DNA of 47,761 nt, taken from contig JAOATF010000125.1 of NCBI GenBank assembly GCA_030158285.1, positions 1-47,761 on the forward strand, given 5' to 3'. Under the pieces are notes generated by a model. The model was not told where the DNA came from and did no database searches. It worked only from the letters and a program-made list of their open reading frames with translations. Shown in pieces: positions 36,828 through 45,300 of the stretch (position 1 is the stretch's first letter; every line of letters starts with the position of its first letter). The stretch is from Hyphomonadaceae bacterium (lineage in GTDB: Bacteria > Pseudomonadota > Alphaproteobacteria > Caulobacterales > Hyphomonadaceae). Both the position numbers and the translations under genes were made by a program.

Positions 36828-38296
36828 TGATCGAATTCGCGTTAACCCCTGGCTTCGTGCCTGCCATCGAGGCGCCCTTCGCGGGCGCCGGAGCGTGGCA
36901 ATTCCGCGACGAGGCGGTGCTGGGCACGCGCATGAACCTGTTGGTCAACGCCGCACAGCCGGAGCAGGCGCTGATCGGCGCGCAGATGGCGCGGATGGAG
37001 ATCGACCGGTTGAACCGTGTGTTCAACGCGCGGGCGAAGGACAGCGAGCTGGTGGGGCTGAATGCAAGCCGGGAGTGGTTGGCCTCGGCGGACCTGTTCG
37101 ATGCGATTGCGGCGGCGGAACAGTGGCGCGTCGCGACGGATGGCGCGTTCTCGCCAAGGCTGGGCCGCGTGCTCGACCTGTGGCGCGGCGCCGGCGCGGG
37201 TGTTCCGGATGCGGAGCGCGTGCTGCGGGCGGCGGAGACGGCGACGAACGCGACTGTGGGGATGGATGCGGAGACGCGGACGATCGTGCGGCCGGCGTCT
37301 GTGCGGTTTGCGCTGGATGGATTTGCCAAGGGGTGGATCGTTGACAAGGCGCTAGCCGCGATGCTGCGCGCGCCTGGCGTGCGCGGCGGGCTGGTGGACA
37401 TTGGCGGTGACATTGCTTGCGGCGGCGAGGCGCCAGAGGGTGGATGGAGCGTCGGGATTCCGGATGCGCGGCTGCCCTATGACAACGCGCCGCTGGCAGC
37501 CTCTGTGCAGATTGCGGGCGGTGGCATCGCGACGAGCGGGCGCGGGCCGCGGGATCGTGTGGTTGGCGACAAGCGGTTGAGCCCGACGCTCTCACCCATC
37601 ACGGGGTGGGCGGTGGAGACGAGTATCTCCGCGACCGTTATGGCGTGTTCGGCGGCGGATGCAGATGCACTGGCGACGGCGGCGCTGGTGTCAAATCCGG
37701 AGCAAGCGCGCGCGATCTTTGGACGTAGAGAAGATGTTGGTGCGCGCATTGTTGCGCCGGATGGCAGCGTGGCGACCATGGGCGTGTGGGATGGGCGCGA
37801 GCAGCCTGCGCCTGTGCAGGTGAAATCGCCGGAGATGTGGCCGAATGGTTGGCAGGCGCTGGCGACGTTTACTGCGCCGCGGCGACAGCTGATCCGCGAT
37901 CCGGAGTTCCGTTCGCCCTACATGGCGATGTGGATCACGGATGAAGCCAACAAGCCGGTGCGGACGCTGATCCTGATCGGGCGGCGCAAGGAATGGCAAA
38001 AGGACAACCACATCTGGTGGCAGCACAACCGCGAGGCGACGGACAAGCTGATGGCGACGCGATCGATGTCGACGTCCGGATCGGGCGTCTACAACGTGTT
38101 CTGGGATGGCGTTGATGATCGCGGGCGGCCGGTGCAGGCGGGAAGCTATGTGCTGCATGTGGAAACGAGCCGCGAGCGGGGCAAGCATACCTATCGGCGG
38201 CTGACGCTGGATTTTGCGGAAGCAAAGCGCTTTGCGCAGGAACTGACGCCGACGGAGGAAGGCGGCGGGTTGAAAGTGACGTACGATCACTACTGA
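36827..38296 (+). CDS. ApbE-like FMN transferase fused to DUF2271
   Basis: The first about 310 residues of this 489-aa protein match ApbE: DEAVLGTRMNLLV, VRFALDGFAKGWIVDKA, GGLVDIGGDIACGG and the GIATSGRGPRD segment near the metal and FAD site. From about residue 325 the sequence AMWITDEANKPVRTLILIGRRKEW...SGVYNVFWDGVDDRG is DUF2271. ApbE enzymes attach FMN to Thr/Ser of periplasmic flavoproteins, yet no signal peptide or anchor is visible at the N-terminus (MIEFALTPGFVPAIEAP). Either the start is wrong or this enzyme acts in the cytoplasm. DUF2271 is usually a separate gene next to ApbE. Confidence 0.85.
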   Translation: MIEFALTPGFVPAIEAPFAGAGAWQFRDEAVLGTRMNLLVNAAQPEQALIGAQMARMEIDRLNRVFNARAKDSELVGLNASREWLASADLFDAIAAAEQWRVATDGAFSPRLGRVLDLWRGAGAGVPDAERVLRAAETATNATVGMDAETRTIVRPASVRFALDGFAKGWIVDKALAAMLRAPGVRGGLVDIGGDIACGGEAPEGGWSVGIPDARLPYDNAPLAASVQIAGGGIATSGRGPRDRVVGDKRLSPTLSPITGWAVETSISATVMACSAADADALATAALVSNPEQARAIFGRREDVGARIVAPDGSVATMGVWDGREQPAPVQVKSPEMWPNGWQALATFTAPRRQLIRDPEFRSPYMAMWITDEANKPVRTLILIGRRKEWQKDNHIWWQHNREATDKLMATRSMSTSGSGVYNVFWDGVDDRGRPVQAGSYVLHVETSRERGKHTYRRLTLDFAEAKRFAQELTPTEEGGGLKVTYDHY

Positions 38297-38308
38297 GCGG
38301 GGGCACAG

Positions 38309-39160
38309 ATGATCGACGTTGATGCTGTTCTCGCAGCGCGGTTGATCGCAGCACAGTTTCCGCAGTGGGCCGCCCTGCCCGTGCGCGCAGTGGACAGGCA
38401 GGGCTGGGACAATCGAACATTCAGGGTCGGCGACGAGCTGAAGGCGCGTTTTCCGCGTGCGGCGGGATATGCCGCGCAGGTGGGCAAGGAAGCGCGATGG
38501 CTGCCGATTCTGGCCCAGCATCTGCCGGTGCGGATACCGGCGCCGCGCGGCTTGGGCGTGACTGGCGAGGACTATCCGTTTGCGTGGTCGGTGCAGGACT
38601 GGATCGCGGGCGCGCCGGTTGGCGCCGAGCGCGCGCACGATGTTGCGCTTGCAGAGGCGGTGGCGGATTTCCTGGGGGCGTTGAGGCGTGCACCGGCAGA
38701 AGGCGCGCCGCTGGCAGGAGCGCACAACTTTCATCGCGGCGGTGATCTGGCTGTCTACGACGCGGACGCCCGGGCGGCGATTGAGGCGCTGCGCGGCGAG
38801 ATTGATGAGGTACGCGCGTTGGCTGTGTGGGAGATGGCGCGAGCATCGCGATGGAGCGCGGCGCCGGTGTGGGTGCATGGCGATGTGTTCGCAGGAAATC
38901 TGCTTATGGCGGATGGCAGGCTGGCGGCGGTGATCGATTTCGGTTGCCTCGGCGCGGGTGATCCGGCGTGCGATCTGGTGATTGCATGGACGTTGTTCGA
39001 GGGAGAGGCGCGGGAGGCTTTTCGCCTGCAGACGGAGCTCGACGCGGATTGCTGGGCGCGGGCGCGCGGGTGGGCGCTGTGGAAGGCGGTGATCACGCTG
39101 GCGCGGTCGCGTGGAGATGTGGAGACGCGGCGGGTGATTGGGGATCTACTCGCAGCCTAG
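38309..39160 (+). CDS. Aminoglycoside-phosphotransferase-fold kinase (APH family)
   Basis: The 283-aa protein shows the APH catalytic loop VWVHGDVFAGNLL, with D192 of HGD as catalytic base, and the metal motif VIDFGCLGAGDPACDL with D210. The N-terminal GWDNRTFRVGDELKARFPR matches small-molecule kinases. Substrate may be an aminoglycoside, a macrolide or a metabolite; this cannot be told. Such genes in environmental genomes often act on housekeeping metabolites. It closes the five-gene run, 12 bases after the ApbE fusion gene. Confidence 0.87.
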   Translation: MIDVDAVLAARLIAAQFPQWAALPVRAVDRQGWDNRTFRVGDELKARFPRAAGYAAQVGKEARWLPILAQHLPVRIPAPRGLGVTGEDYPFAWSVQDWIAGAPVGAERAHDVALAEAVADFLGALRRAPAEGAPLAGAHNFHRGGDLAVYDADARAAIEALRGEIDEVRALAVWEMARASRWSAAPVWVHGDVFAGNLLMADGRLAAVIDFGCLGAGDPACDLVIAWTLFEGEAREAFRLQTELDADCWARARGWALWKAVITLARSRGDVETRRVIGDLLAA

Positions 39161-39177
39161 CGCGCTGTTTTAGTCGC

Positions 39178-39200
39178 ATCCCCCGCGAAGGCGGGGAACA
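39178..39200 (+). repeat. CCCCGC-GAAG-GCGGGG palindrome
   Basis: A hairpin with a 6-bp stem and 4-base loop inside the segment CATCCCCCGCGAAGGCGGGG. It is related in sequence to the elements at 42088-42109 and about 42204-42234 and borders the truncated gene that follows. Confidence 0.65.
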
Positions 39201-39204
39201 CGGT

Positions 39205-39396
39205 GGAGGGGGGCTCAGCTTCACGATTCCGGAAGCGGGGAATTATTCCGTTGCGCTGGGCTCGGCGGCGTGGATCGATGTGCTGGAGGATGGCAAGGCG
39301 CTGGAGCCTGTCAGCTTTGGGCATGGGCCGGAATGCACGACGATGCGCAGGAAAGTGGTGTTCGCGCTGACGCCAATGGTTGCGCAAGCGGGCTGA
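39205..39396 (+). pseudogene. Remnant of an unknown gene, 5' end lost
   Basis: The frame GGGLSFTIPEAGNYSVALGS and onward reads as protein-like (AAWIDVLEDGKALEPVSFGH, GPECTTMRRKVVFAL), but has no ATG, GTG or TTG between the end of the kinase gene and its first residues. It begins directly after a GC-rich palindrome and ends at 39396 with ALTPMVAQAG, which looks like a junction. It resembles the C-terminal part of a small beta-rich secreted protein; I do not name it. Probably a deletion or repeat-mediated rearrangement fused this fragment to the 5' side of the peroxidase gene. Confidence 0.6.
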
Positions 39397-40544
39397 GCGG
39401 CGGCGCGGGGAAGCTGTTTGCTGGCGCGCTGGCCGGAGCGGCGGTTGCCGTGCTGGTGGCGTGTGCGAGCACGGTGACGGCGCCGGTGCCTGCAGGGGCG
39501 TGGATCGCGGCGGATGCGCAACCGCCCCACCCCGCCAACAATCCGCCGACGCCGATGAAGATCGAGCTGGGGCGGCGGCTGTTCTATGATGGCGACCTGT
39601 CGTGGGACGGCACGATGAGCTGCGCCACATGCCATGAGCAGAAACGTGGCTTTACCGATCCCAACAAGACGCGGCCGGGGTTTGACGGACAGCCGGGCGA
39701 ACGCAACATCCAGACGCTGGCGAATGTCGGCTGGTTCCGGTCGCTGACCTGGGGCGGGCCGCAGGTCGACACGCTGGAGCATCAGGCGCTGATCCCGATC
39801 GAGGGGTTCGTGCCGGTGGAGATGGGATTTGGCGGACGGCCCGAGGGCTTGCTGGCGCAGCGACTGAAGGATCAGGCGTGTTATCCCGAACTGTTCGCGG
39901 CGGCGTTTCCCGAGCGCGGCGGCAAGATCGACATGGACACGATCACGCTGGCGCTTTCGGCTTTTCAGCGAGCGCTGGTGTCGCTGGATGCGCCGTATGA
40001 TCGCTGGCGGCGTGGGGATGAAGCGGCGATTTCGGATCAGGCCAAGCGCGGGGCGGAGCTGTTCGAAAGCAAGCAATGCGCGACGTGCCATGCCGGGCCG
40101 CACTTCACGGACTCTGCCCTGCCGGGCCGCAAGGCAATGGAGTCTTTCCACCGACTGGCATGGCCGAAAGAAGAAGGCGCGGACACGGGGCTGGCGCGGA
40201 TCACGCAGAAGGAAGACGACATCGGCAAGTTCCGGACGCCGGGCCTGCGCAATGTGGCGCTTTCGGCGCCGTACATGCACGATGGCGAAGCCACCACGCT
40301 GGCCGATGCGATACGGCATCACTATGCCGATGCGCGTGCGGGCGATGCGCGGTTGACGCTGTCGGTTGGCGATAACGACGTGGCGGATCTCGTCGCATTC
40401 CTCGAAACGCTGACAGACCACGGTTTCATCACCGCTGCGCGGTTCTCACGGCCGGCGGCGGCGTGCCCGGTTAATGCGGACGCAGATGCCGCGGCGGCGG
40501 ACGCAAACAACCAGCGCCAGCACAACAGCATTGGCGGGCCGTAG
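39333..40544 (+). CDS. Diheme cytochrome c peroxidase (CcpA/MauG family)
   Basis: The product (403 aa from this ATG) has two heme c attachment motifs, CATCHEQK (C97, C100, H101) and CATCHAGPHF (C249, C252, H253). Conserved peroxidase segments QTLANVGWFRSLTWGG, FRTPGLRNVALSAPYMHDG and ALIPIEGFVPVEMGF are present. It reduces H2O2 in the periplasm with electrons from cytochrome c. A lipobox-like stretch (AGALAGAAVAVLVAC) lies about 45 residues in, so the true start may be a rare CTG near 39403-39423. The ATG chosen overlaps the upstream gene remnant, and the original start may have been lost. Confidence 0.85.
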   Translation: MHDDAQESGVRADANGCASGLSGGAGKLFAGALAGAAVAVLVACASTVTAPVPAGAWIAADAQPPHPANNPPTPMKIELGRRLFYDGDLSWDGTMSCATCHEQKRGFTDPNKTRPGFDGQPGERNIQTLANVGWFRSLTWGGPQVDTLEHQALIPIEGFVPVEMGFGGRPEGLLAQRLKDQACYPELFAAAFPERGGKIDMDTITLALSAFQRALVSLDAPYDRWRRGDEAAISDQAKRGAELFESKQCATCHAGPHFTDSALPGRKAMESFHRLAWPKEEGADTGLARITQKEDDIGKFRTPGLRNVALSAPYMHDGEATTLADAIRHHYADARAGDARLTLSVGDNDVADLVAFLETLTDHGFITAARFSRPAAACPVNADADAAAADANNQRQHNSIGGP

Positions 40545-40589
40545 CGTCAGGCGCTTTCCGGCAAGAAAGACGATGATTGATCGTGTTTT

Positions 40590-40622
40590 TCAGGCGCGAT
40601 GATCTGGATCAAATGCGCCTGA
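40590..40622 (+). promoter_or_regulatory. FNR/FixK-type box inside a 33-bp palindrome, upstream of NDH-2
   Basis: ATGATCTGGATCAA (40599-40612) matches TTGAT-N4-ATCAA at 9 of 10 positions. It is flanked symmetrically by TCAGGCGC (40590-40597) and GCGCCTGA (40615-40622). The box centre is about 68 bases before the chosen NDH-2 start. Class II FNR activation, with the box at -41.5, would place the transcript start near 40647, just ahead of the ribosome site, but the -10 region there is not a good match. Confidence 0.6.
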
Positions 40623-40673
40623 CGTCTTATCTCTGTGGCGACGGTTCCAGCCGGCCTCGCCATGGAGAACCAG

Positions 40674-42065
40674 ATGCAGACGTCCTTTCACGTGCACAGC
40701 CCGACATGCGGCTGTTCCCCCGACTTGCGAGCGACTGGTGAGACCGATGCGCGGCCGCGCGTCGTGATTGTCGGCGCCGGGTTTGGCGGGTTGTCAGCCG
40801 CCAAGGCGCTGCGCAAAGCGGATGTGCGGGTGACGCTGCTGGATCAGCGTAATCATCACCTGTTCCAGCCGCTGCTCTACCAGGTGGCGACGGCGGGGCT
40901 CTCTCCGGGACAGATCGCGACGCCGATACGCACGGTGCTGCGCGACCAGAAGAATGCGGAAGTGCTGCTTGGCACGGTGACGGGCGTCGACAAGGATCAC
41001 CGTTGCGTGCGCATGGGCGGGCACGAGATCAACTATGATTATCTCGTTCTGGCGACGGGGGCGCGGCATTCGTATTTCGGGCGCGATGACTGGGAGAGTT
41101 TTGCGCCGGGGCTGAAATCGCTCGAGGACGCGACGGAGTTGCGCAAGCGCATCCTGCTGGCGTTCGAGCGGGCGGAGCTGGAGGAAGACGCAAGCGCGCG
41201 GCAGCGTTACCTGACATTTGTCGTGATCGGCGCGGGGCCGACCGGGGTCGAGATGGCGGGCTCGATTGCGGAGCTGGCGCATCGCGCGCTGGCGAGCGAC
41301 TTCCGCGCGATCGATCCGCATTCGGCGCGCGTGGTTCTGGTGGAAGCGGGAACGCGGGCGCTGGCGAGTTTTCCGGAACAGCTGTCGGCTTATACGGCGA
41401 AGCAGCTGGAGAAGCTGGGCGTTGAGTTGATGGCCAACACCAAGGTGGTGGGCATCGATGAAGCGGGCGTGATGCTGCAGGGGGCGGATGGCGCTGTGGC
41501 GCCGATGCCGTCGGCGTGCGTCATCTGGGCGGCGGGTGTGGCGGCCTCGCCGGTGGCTAAGTGGCTGGGTGTGGACGGTGATCGTGCGGGGCGCGTGGCG
41601 GTGGATGCGCAGCTCAACGTGGCGGGGCATCCAGAGATTTTCGTGCTGGGCGATTGCGCGTTGGCGCAGGATGCGAAGGGCAAGCCCCTGCCCGGGCTGG
41701 CGCCTGTGGCGAAGCAGCAGGGGGAATATGTGGGGCGGTTGCTCACGCTATTCCGGAAGAAGCCAGAAGCGAGGCGGCCAGCATTTGCCTACAAGGACTA
41801 TGGCGCGCTGGCGACGGTGGGGCGGAAGATCGCGATTGCGGATTTCGGGACGCTGAAGCTGCGCGGGTTCATTGGCTGGCTGGCCTGGTCGCTGATCCAC
41901 ATCTACTTCCTGATCGGGTTCAGGAACCGTTTCTCGGTGGCGCTGGACTGGACGTGGAGCTACCTGACCTTCCAGCGCGGGGCGCGGCTGATTACCGGGC
42001 CGGTGGACGAGGTGAAGCGACCGGTTCACGCAGATGGCGAACGCGCGGGTCGGAAGGCGGCTTAG
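40674..42065 (+). CDS. ndh: Type II NADH:quinone oxidoreductase (NDH-2)
   Basis: The 463-aa flavoprotein has the FAD-binding motif VVIVGAGFGGLSAAKAL, QRNHHLFQPLLYQVATAGLS, the NADH-binding motif FVVIGAGPTGVEMAGSIAEL, and WAAGVAASPVAKWLGV. Its C-terminal hydrophobic segment (WLAWSLIHIYFLIGFRNR) is the monotopic membrane anchor. NDH-2 passes electrons from NADH to quinone without pumping protons. ATG 40674 has GGAG six bases upstream; ATG 40662 and GTG 40635 are alternatives, and 40635 would precede the expected transcript start. The N-terminus carries an unusual CGC pair (SPTCGCSPDL) before the Rossmann fold. Confidence 0.94.
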   Translation: MQTSFHVHSPTCGCSPDLRATGETDARPRVVIVGAGFGGLSAAKALRKADVRVTLLDQRNHHLFQPLLYQVATAGLSPGQIATPIRTVLRDQKNAEVLLGTVTGVDKDHRCVRMGGHEINYDYLVLATGARHSYFGRDDWESFAPGLKSLEDATELRKRILLAFERAELEEDASARQRYLTFVVIGAGPTGVEMAGSIAELAHRALASDFRAIDPHSARVVLVEAGTRALASFPEQLSAYTAKQLEKLGVELMANTKVVGIDEAGVMLQGADGAVAPMPSACVIWAAGVAASPVAKWLGVDGDRAGRVAVDAQLNVAGHPEIFVLGDCALAQDAKGKPLPGLAPVAKQQGEYVGRLLTLFRKKPEARRPAFAYKDYGALATVGRKIAIADFGTLKLRGFIGWLAWSLIHIYFLIGFRNRFSVALDWTWSYLTFQRGARLITGPVDEVKRPVHADGERAGRKAA

Positions 42066-42069
42066 GTAA

Positions 42070-42245
42070 GCACCGGCGCCCTCTTCCCCTGCGAAGCGGG
42101 GGAAGTACGGCGAAGCCGGGATGGGGGCGGGCTGCGAGGGGACACGCGGCCTTTGGCATCAATCTCCCTGTGGCCTACCCCCTCCGTCGCTTCGCGACAC
42201 CTCCCCCGCTTCGCTGCGCTACGCAGGGGAGGATGGGCGCCTGCT
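42070..42245. repeat. GC-rich inverted-repeat element between ndh and the DUF2126 gene
   Basis: CTTCCCC-TGCGAAGCG-GGGGAAG at about 42085-42108 is a hairpin. CCTCCCCC...GGGGAGG at about 42200-42234 mirrors it in the opposite orientation, with GAAGCCGGGATGGGGGCGGG and CCCCCTCCGTCGCTTCGCGA between. It looks like a composite dispersed repeat. No gene was seen in the 251-base gap. Confidence 0.68.
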
Positions 42246-42316
42246 GTTTAAGCAGAGGGCGCATAACGACTGACTAGTGCTGGAACCCCGGCGCGGATTG
42301 TGGAACGCTGTGGCCC

Positions 42317-45300
42317 ATGTCGATCAAGGCCAGCATCTACCACCTGACACACTACATGTACGACCAGCCGGTTGTACTGGGGCCGCAGATCATACGGTTG
42401 CGGCCGGCGCCGCATTCGCGGACGCGGGTGATTTCTCACTCGCTCAAAGTGAGCCCGGCCAAGCATTTCGTGAACTACCAGCAAGACCTCTACGGCAACT
42501 GGCTGGCGCGGTACGTGTTTCCGGAGCCGGTGCGGGAGCTGAAGATCGAGGTCGATCTGGTTGCCGACATGACGGTCTACAATCCGTTCGATTTCTTCGT
42601 GGAGGAGAGCGCGGAGAGTTGGCCGTTCACCTACCCGGCCGAAATTGCGGACGACCTGAAAATCTATCGCAATGTTGAACCGGCAGGGCCGCTGCTCAAG
42701 AAGTTCCTGGCGAAAGTGCCGAAGGACAAGCTGCGGACGGTGGACTTCATCGTCATGCTGAACGCGATGGTCTCGAAGGAGATCAACTATCTCATCCGCA
42801 TGGAGCCGGGCGTGCAGACGCCGGAAGAGACGTTTGCGAAGGCGTCGGGATCGTGCCGGGATTCAAGCTGGCTGCTGGTCAACGCGATGCGTCACCTGGG
42901 CTTCGCGTCACGCTTCGTGTCGGGATACCTGATCCAGCTGAAGCCGGACCTGATTGCGCTGGACGGCCCCGTGGGAACGGCGGTGGATTTCACCGACCTG
43001 CATGCGTGGTGCGAAGTTTATCTGCCGGGCGCCGGCTGGATCGGGCTTGATCCGACATCGGGGTTGCTGACGGGCGAGAGCCACATTCCGCTGTCGGCGA
43101 CGCCGCACTATTCCAACGCTGCGCCGATCTCGGGCGGGTTCACCGGCAAGGCCAAGGTGTCGTTCGACTTCGACATGAAGGTGACACGCGTGGCGGAACA
43201 TCCGCGCATCACCAAGCCGTTCTCGGACGAAAGCTGGGCAGCGCTGGATGCACTGGGCGAGAAGGTGGATGCGGCGCTGAAGGCGGGCGATGTGCGCCTG
43301 ACCATGGGCGGCGAGCCGACCTTTGTCTCGATCGATGATTTCGAGTCGGATGAATGGAACACCGGCGCGGATGGCCCCACCAAGCGCAAGCTGGCGGACC
43401 AGCTGATCCAGCGGTTGCGCGATCGCTTCGCGCCGGGCGGCTTCCTGCACTATGGGCAGGGCAAGTGGTATCCGGGGGAGACGCTGCCGCGCTGGACGTT
43501 CTCGCTTTACTGGCGGCGTGACGGAAAGCCGATCTGGCATGACCCGAAACTGGTCGCGGGTGAGAAGAGCGGCAAGGCCACGAAGGTCGAGGCCGAGCAG
43601 CTGTTGCAGGCGATGGCGGAAGAGCTGGGCGTTGGCGCGGAGATGGTGATCCCCGCTTACGAGGATCCGGCCAACTGGATTCTCAAGGAAGGCAATCTGC
43701 CGGACAATGTGACGCCGGAAAATTCCAAGCTGAAAGATCCCGAGGAGCGCAATCGCATCGCGCGCGTCTTCGAACGTGGGCTGACTGAGCCGACCGGCTA
43801 TGTCCTGCCGATCCAGCGCTGGCAGGCGAAGGCCGCAACGAAGGCGAAGGTCGGCAAGGGCAAGCCGAAGAAAGCCCCGGCGAAGGCTGAGCCGCCGAAG
43901 GGCCAGATCGCCGTGCCGGGACGGTGGAAGTCGGAAAAATGGAAGCTGCGGCGCGGGTACATGTTCCTCGCAGCGGGCGACAGCCCGGTCGGCTACCGCC
44001 TGCCGCTCAACTCGCTGTCGTGGATCGCGCCGGGGCTCTATCCGCATGTGGTCGAAGCTGATCCGGCGGAGGAGCGCGGACCCCTGCCCGACTACACCTT
44101 GTCATCCAACGCGCGGGCGCGGTTCACCCCGAGCGAAAGCAGCCAGCAGCGGATACAGGAGCAGACCTTCCAGGAGGTTGGCGGATTTGTTCGCACGGCG
44201 CTGAGCATCGAAGTGCGCGACGGACGGCTGTGCGTGTTCATGCCGCCGGTGGAACGCGTGGAGGACTATCTCGAACTGGTCGCTGCAGCGGAAGCTTCGG
44301 CGCAGGCGATCGGCCTGCCGGTGCATATCGAGGGATACGCGCCCCCGCATGATCCGCGCCTCAACGTGATGCGCGTAACGCCGGACCCGGGCGTGATCGA
44401 GGTCAACGTGCAGCCGGCTACCAACTGGCGCGAATGCGTGGACATCACCACGACGCTGTACGAGGAAGCGCGCCAGTGCCGGCTTGGCTGCGACAAGTTC
44501 ATGATCGACGGGCGGCACACGGGCACCGGCGGCGGCAACCATGTGGTGGTCGGCGGATCGACGCCGAATGACTCGCCCTTCCTGCGGCGGCCGGATGTGC
44601 TGAAGAGCCTGCTCCTGCTGTGGCAGAAGCATCCGGGCCTGTCCTATCTGTTCTCCGGCATGTTCATCGGGCCGACGAGCCAGGCGCCGCGGATCGATGA
44701 GGCGCGGCATGACAGTCTCTACGAGCTTGAGATCGCGCTCTCGCAGATCCATTCGCCGGGCGGTGGACCGGGTGGCGATGCGAACACGCCGCCCTGGCTG
44801 GTGGACCGGCTGTTGCGCAACCTGCTGATCGACGTTTCGGGCAACACGCACCGGACAGAAATCTGCATCGACAAGCTGTTCTCGCCGGATGGGCCGACGG
44901 GGCGGCTGGGGCTGGTGGAGTTCCGTGGCTTCGAGATGCCGCCAGATGCGCGCATGTCTCTGGCGCAGCAGGTGCTGGTGCGGGCGATCATCGCGCGGAT
45001 GTGGACGTCTCCCCTCACCGGCAGTCTGGTGCGGTGGGGAACGACCCTGCATGACAGGTTCATGCTGCCGCATTTCGTCTGGCAGGATTTCCTCGACGTG
45101 CTGCGCGACCTGAAGGATCACGGATTCGACCTGCGGCCGGAATGGTTCGAGGCGCAGCAGGAATTCCGCTTCCCGTTCTGCGGCGAGATCGATGTCGAGG
45201 GCGTGAACCTGGAAATCCGGCAGGCGCTGGAGCCGTGGCATGTGCTGGGCGAAACGGGCGCGATCGGTGGCACCGTGCGTTATGCGGACTCGTCCGCCGA

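Noticed and set aside
40590-40640. The TCAGGCGC/GCGCCTGA palindrome as a terminator for the peroxidase gene
   Set aside because: There is no T-run after the right arm, and an FNR-type core sits at its centre.
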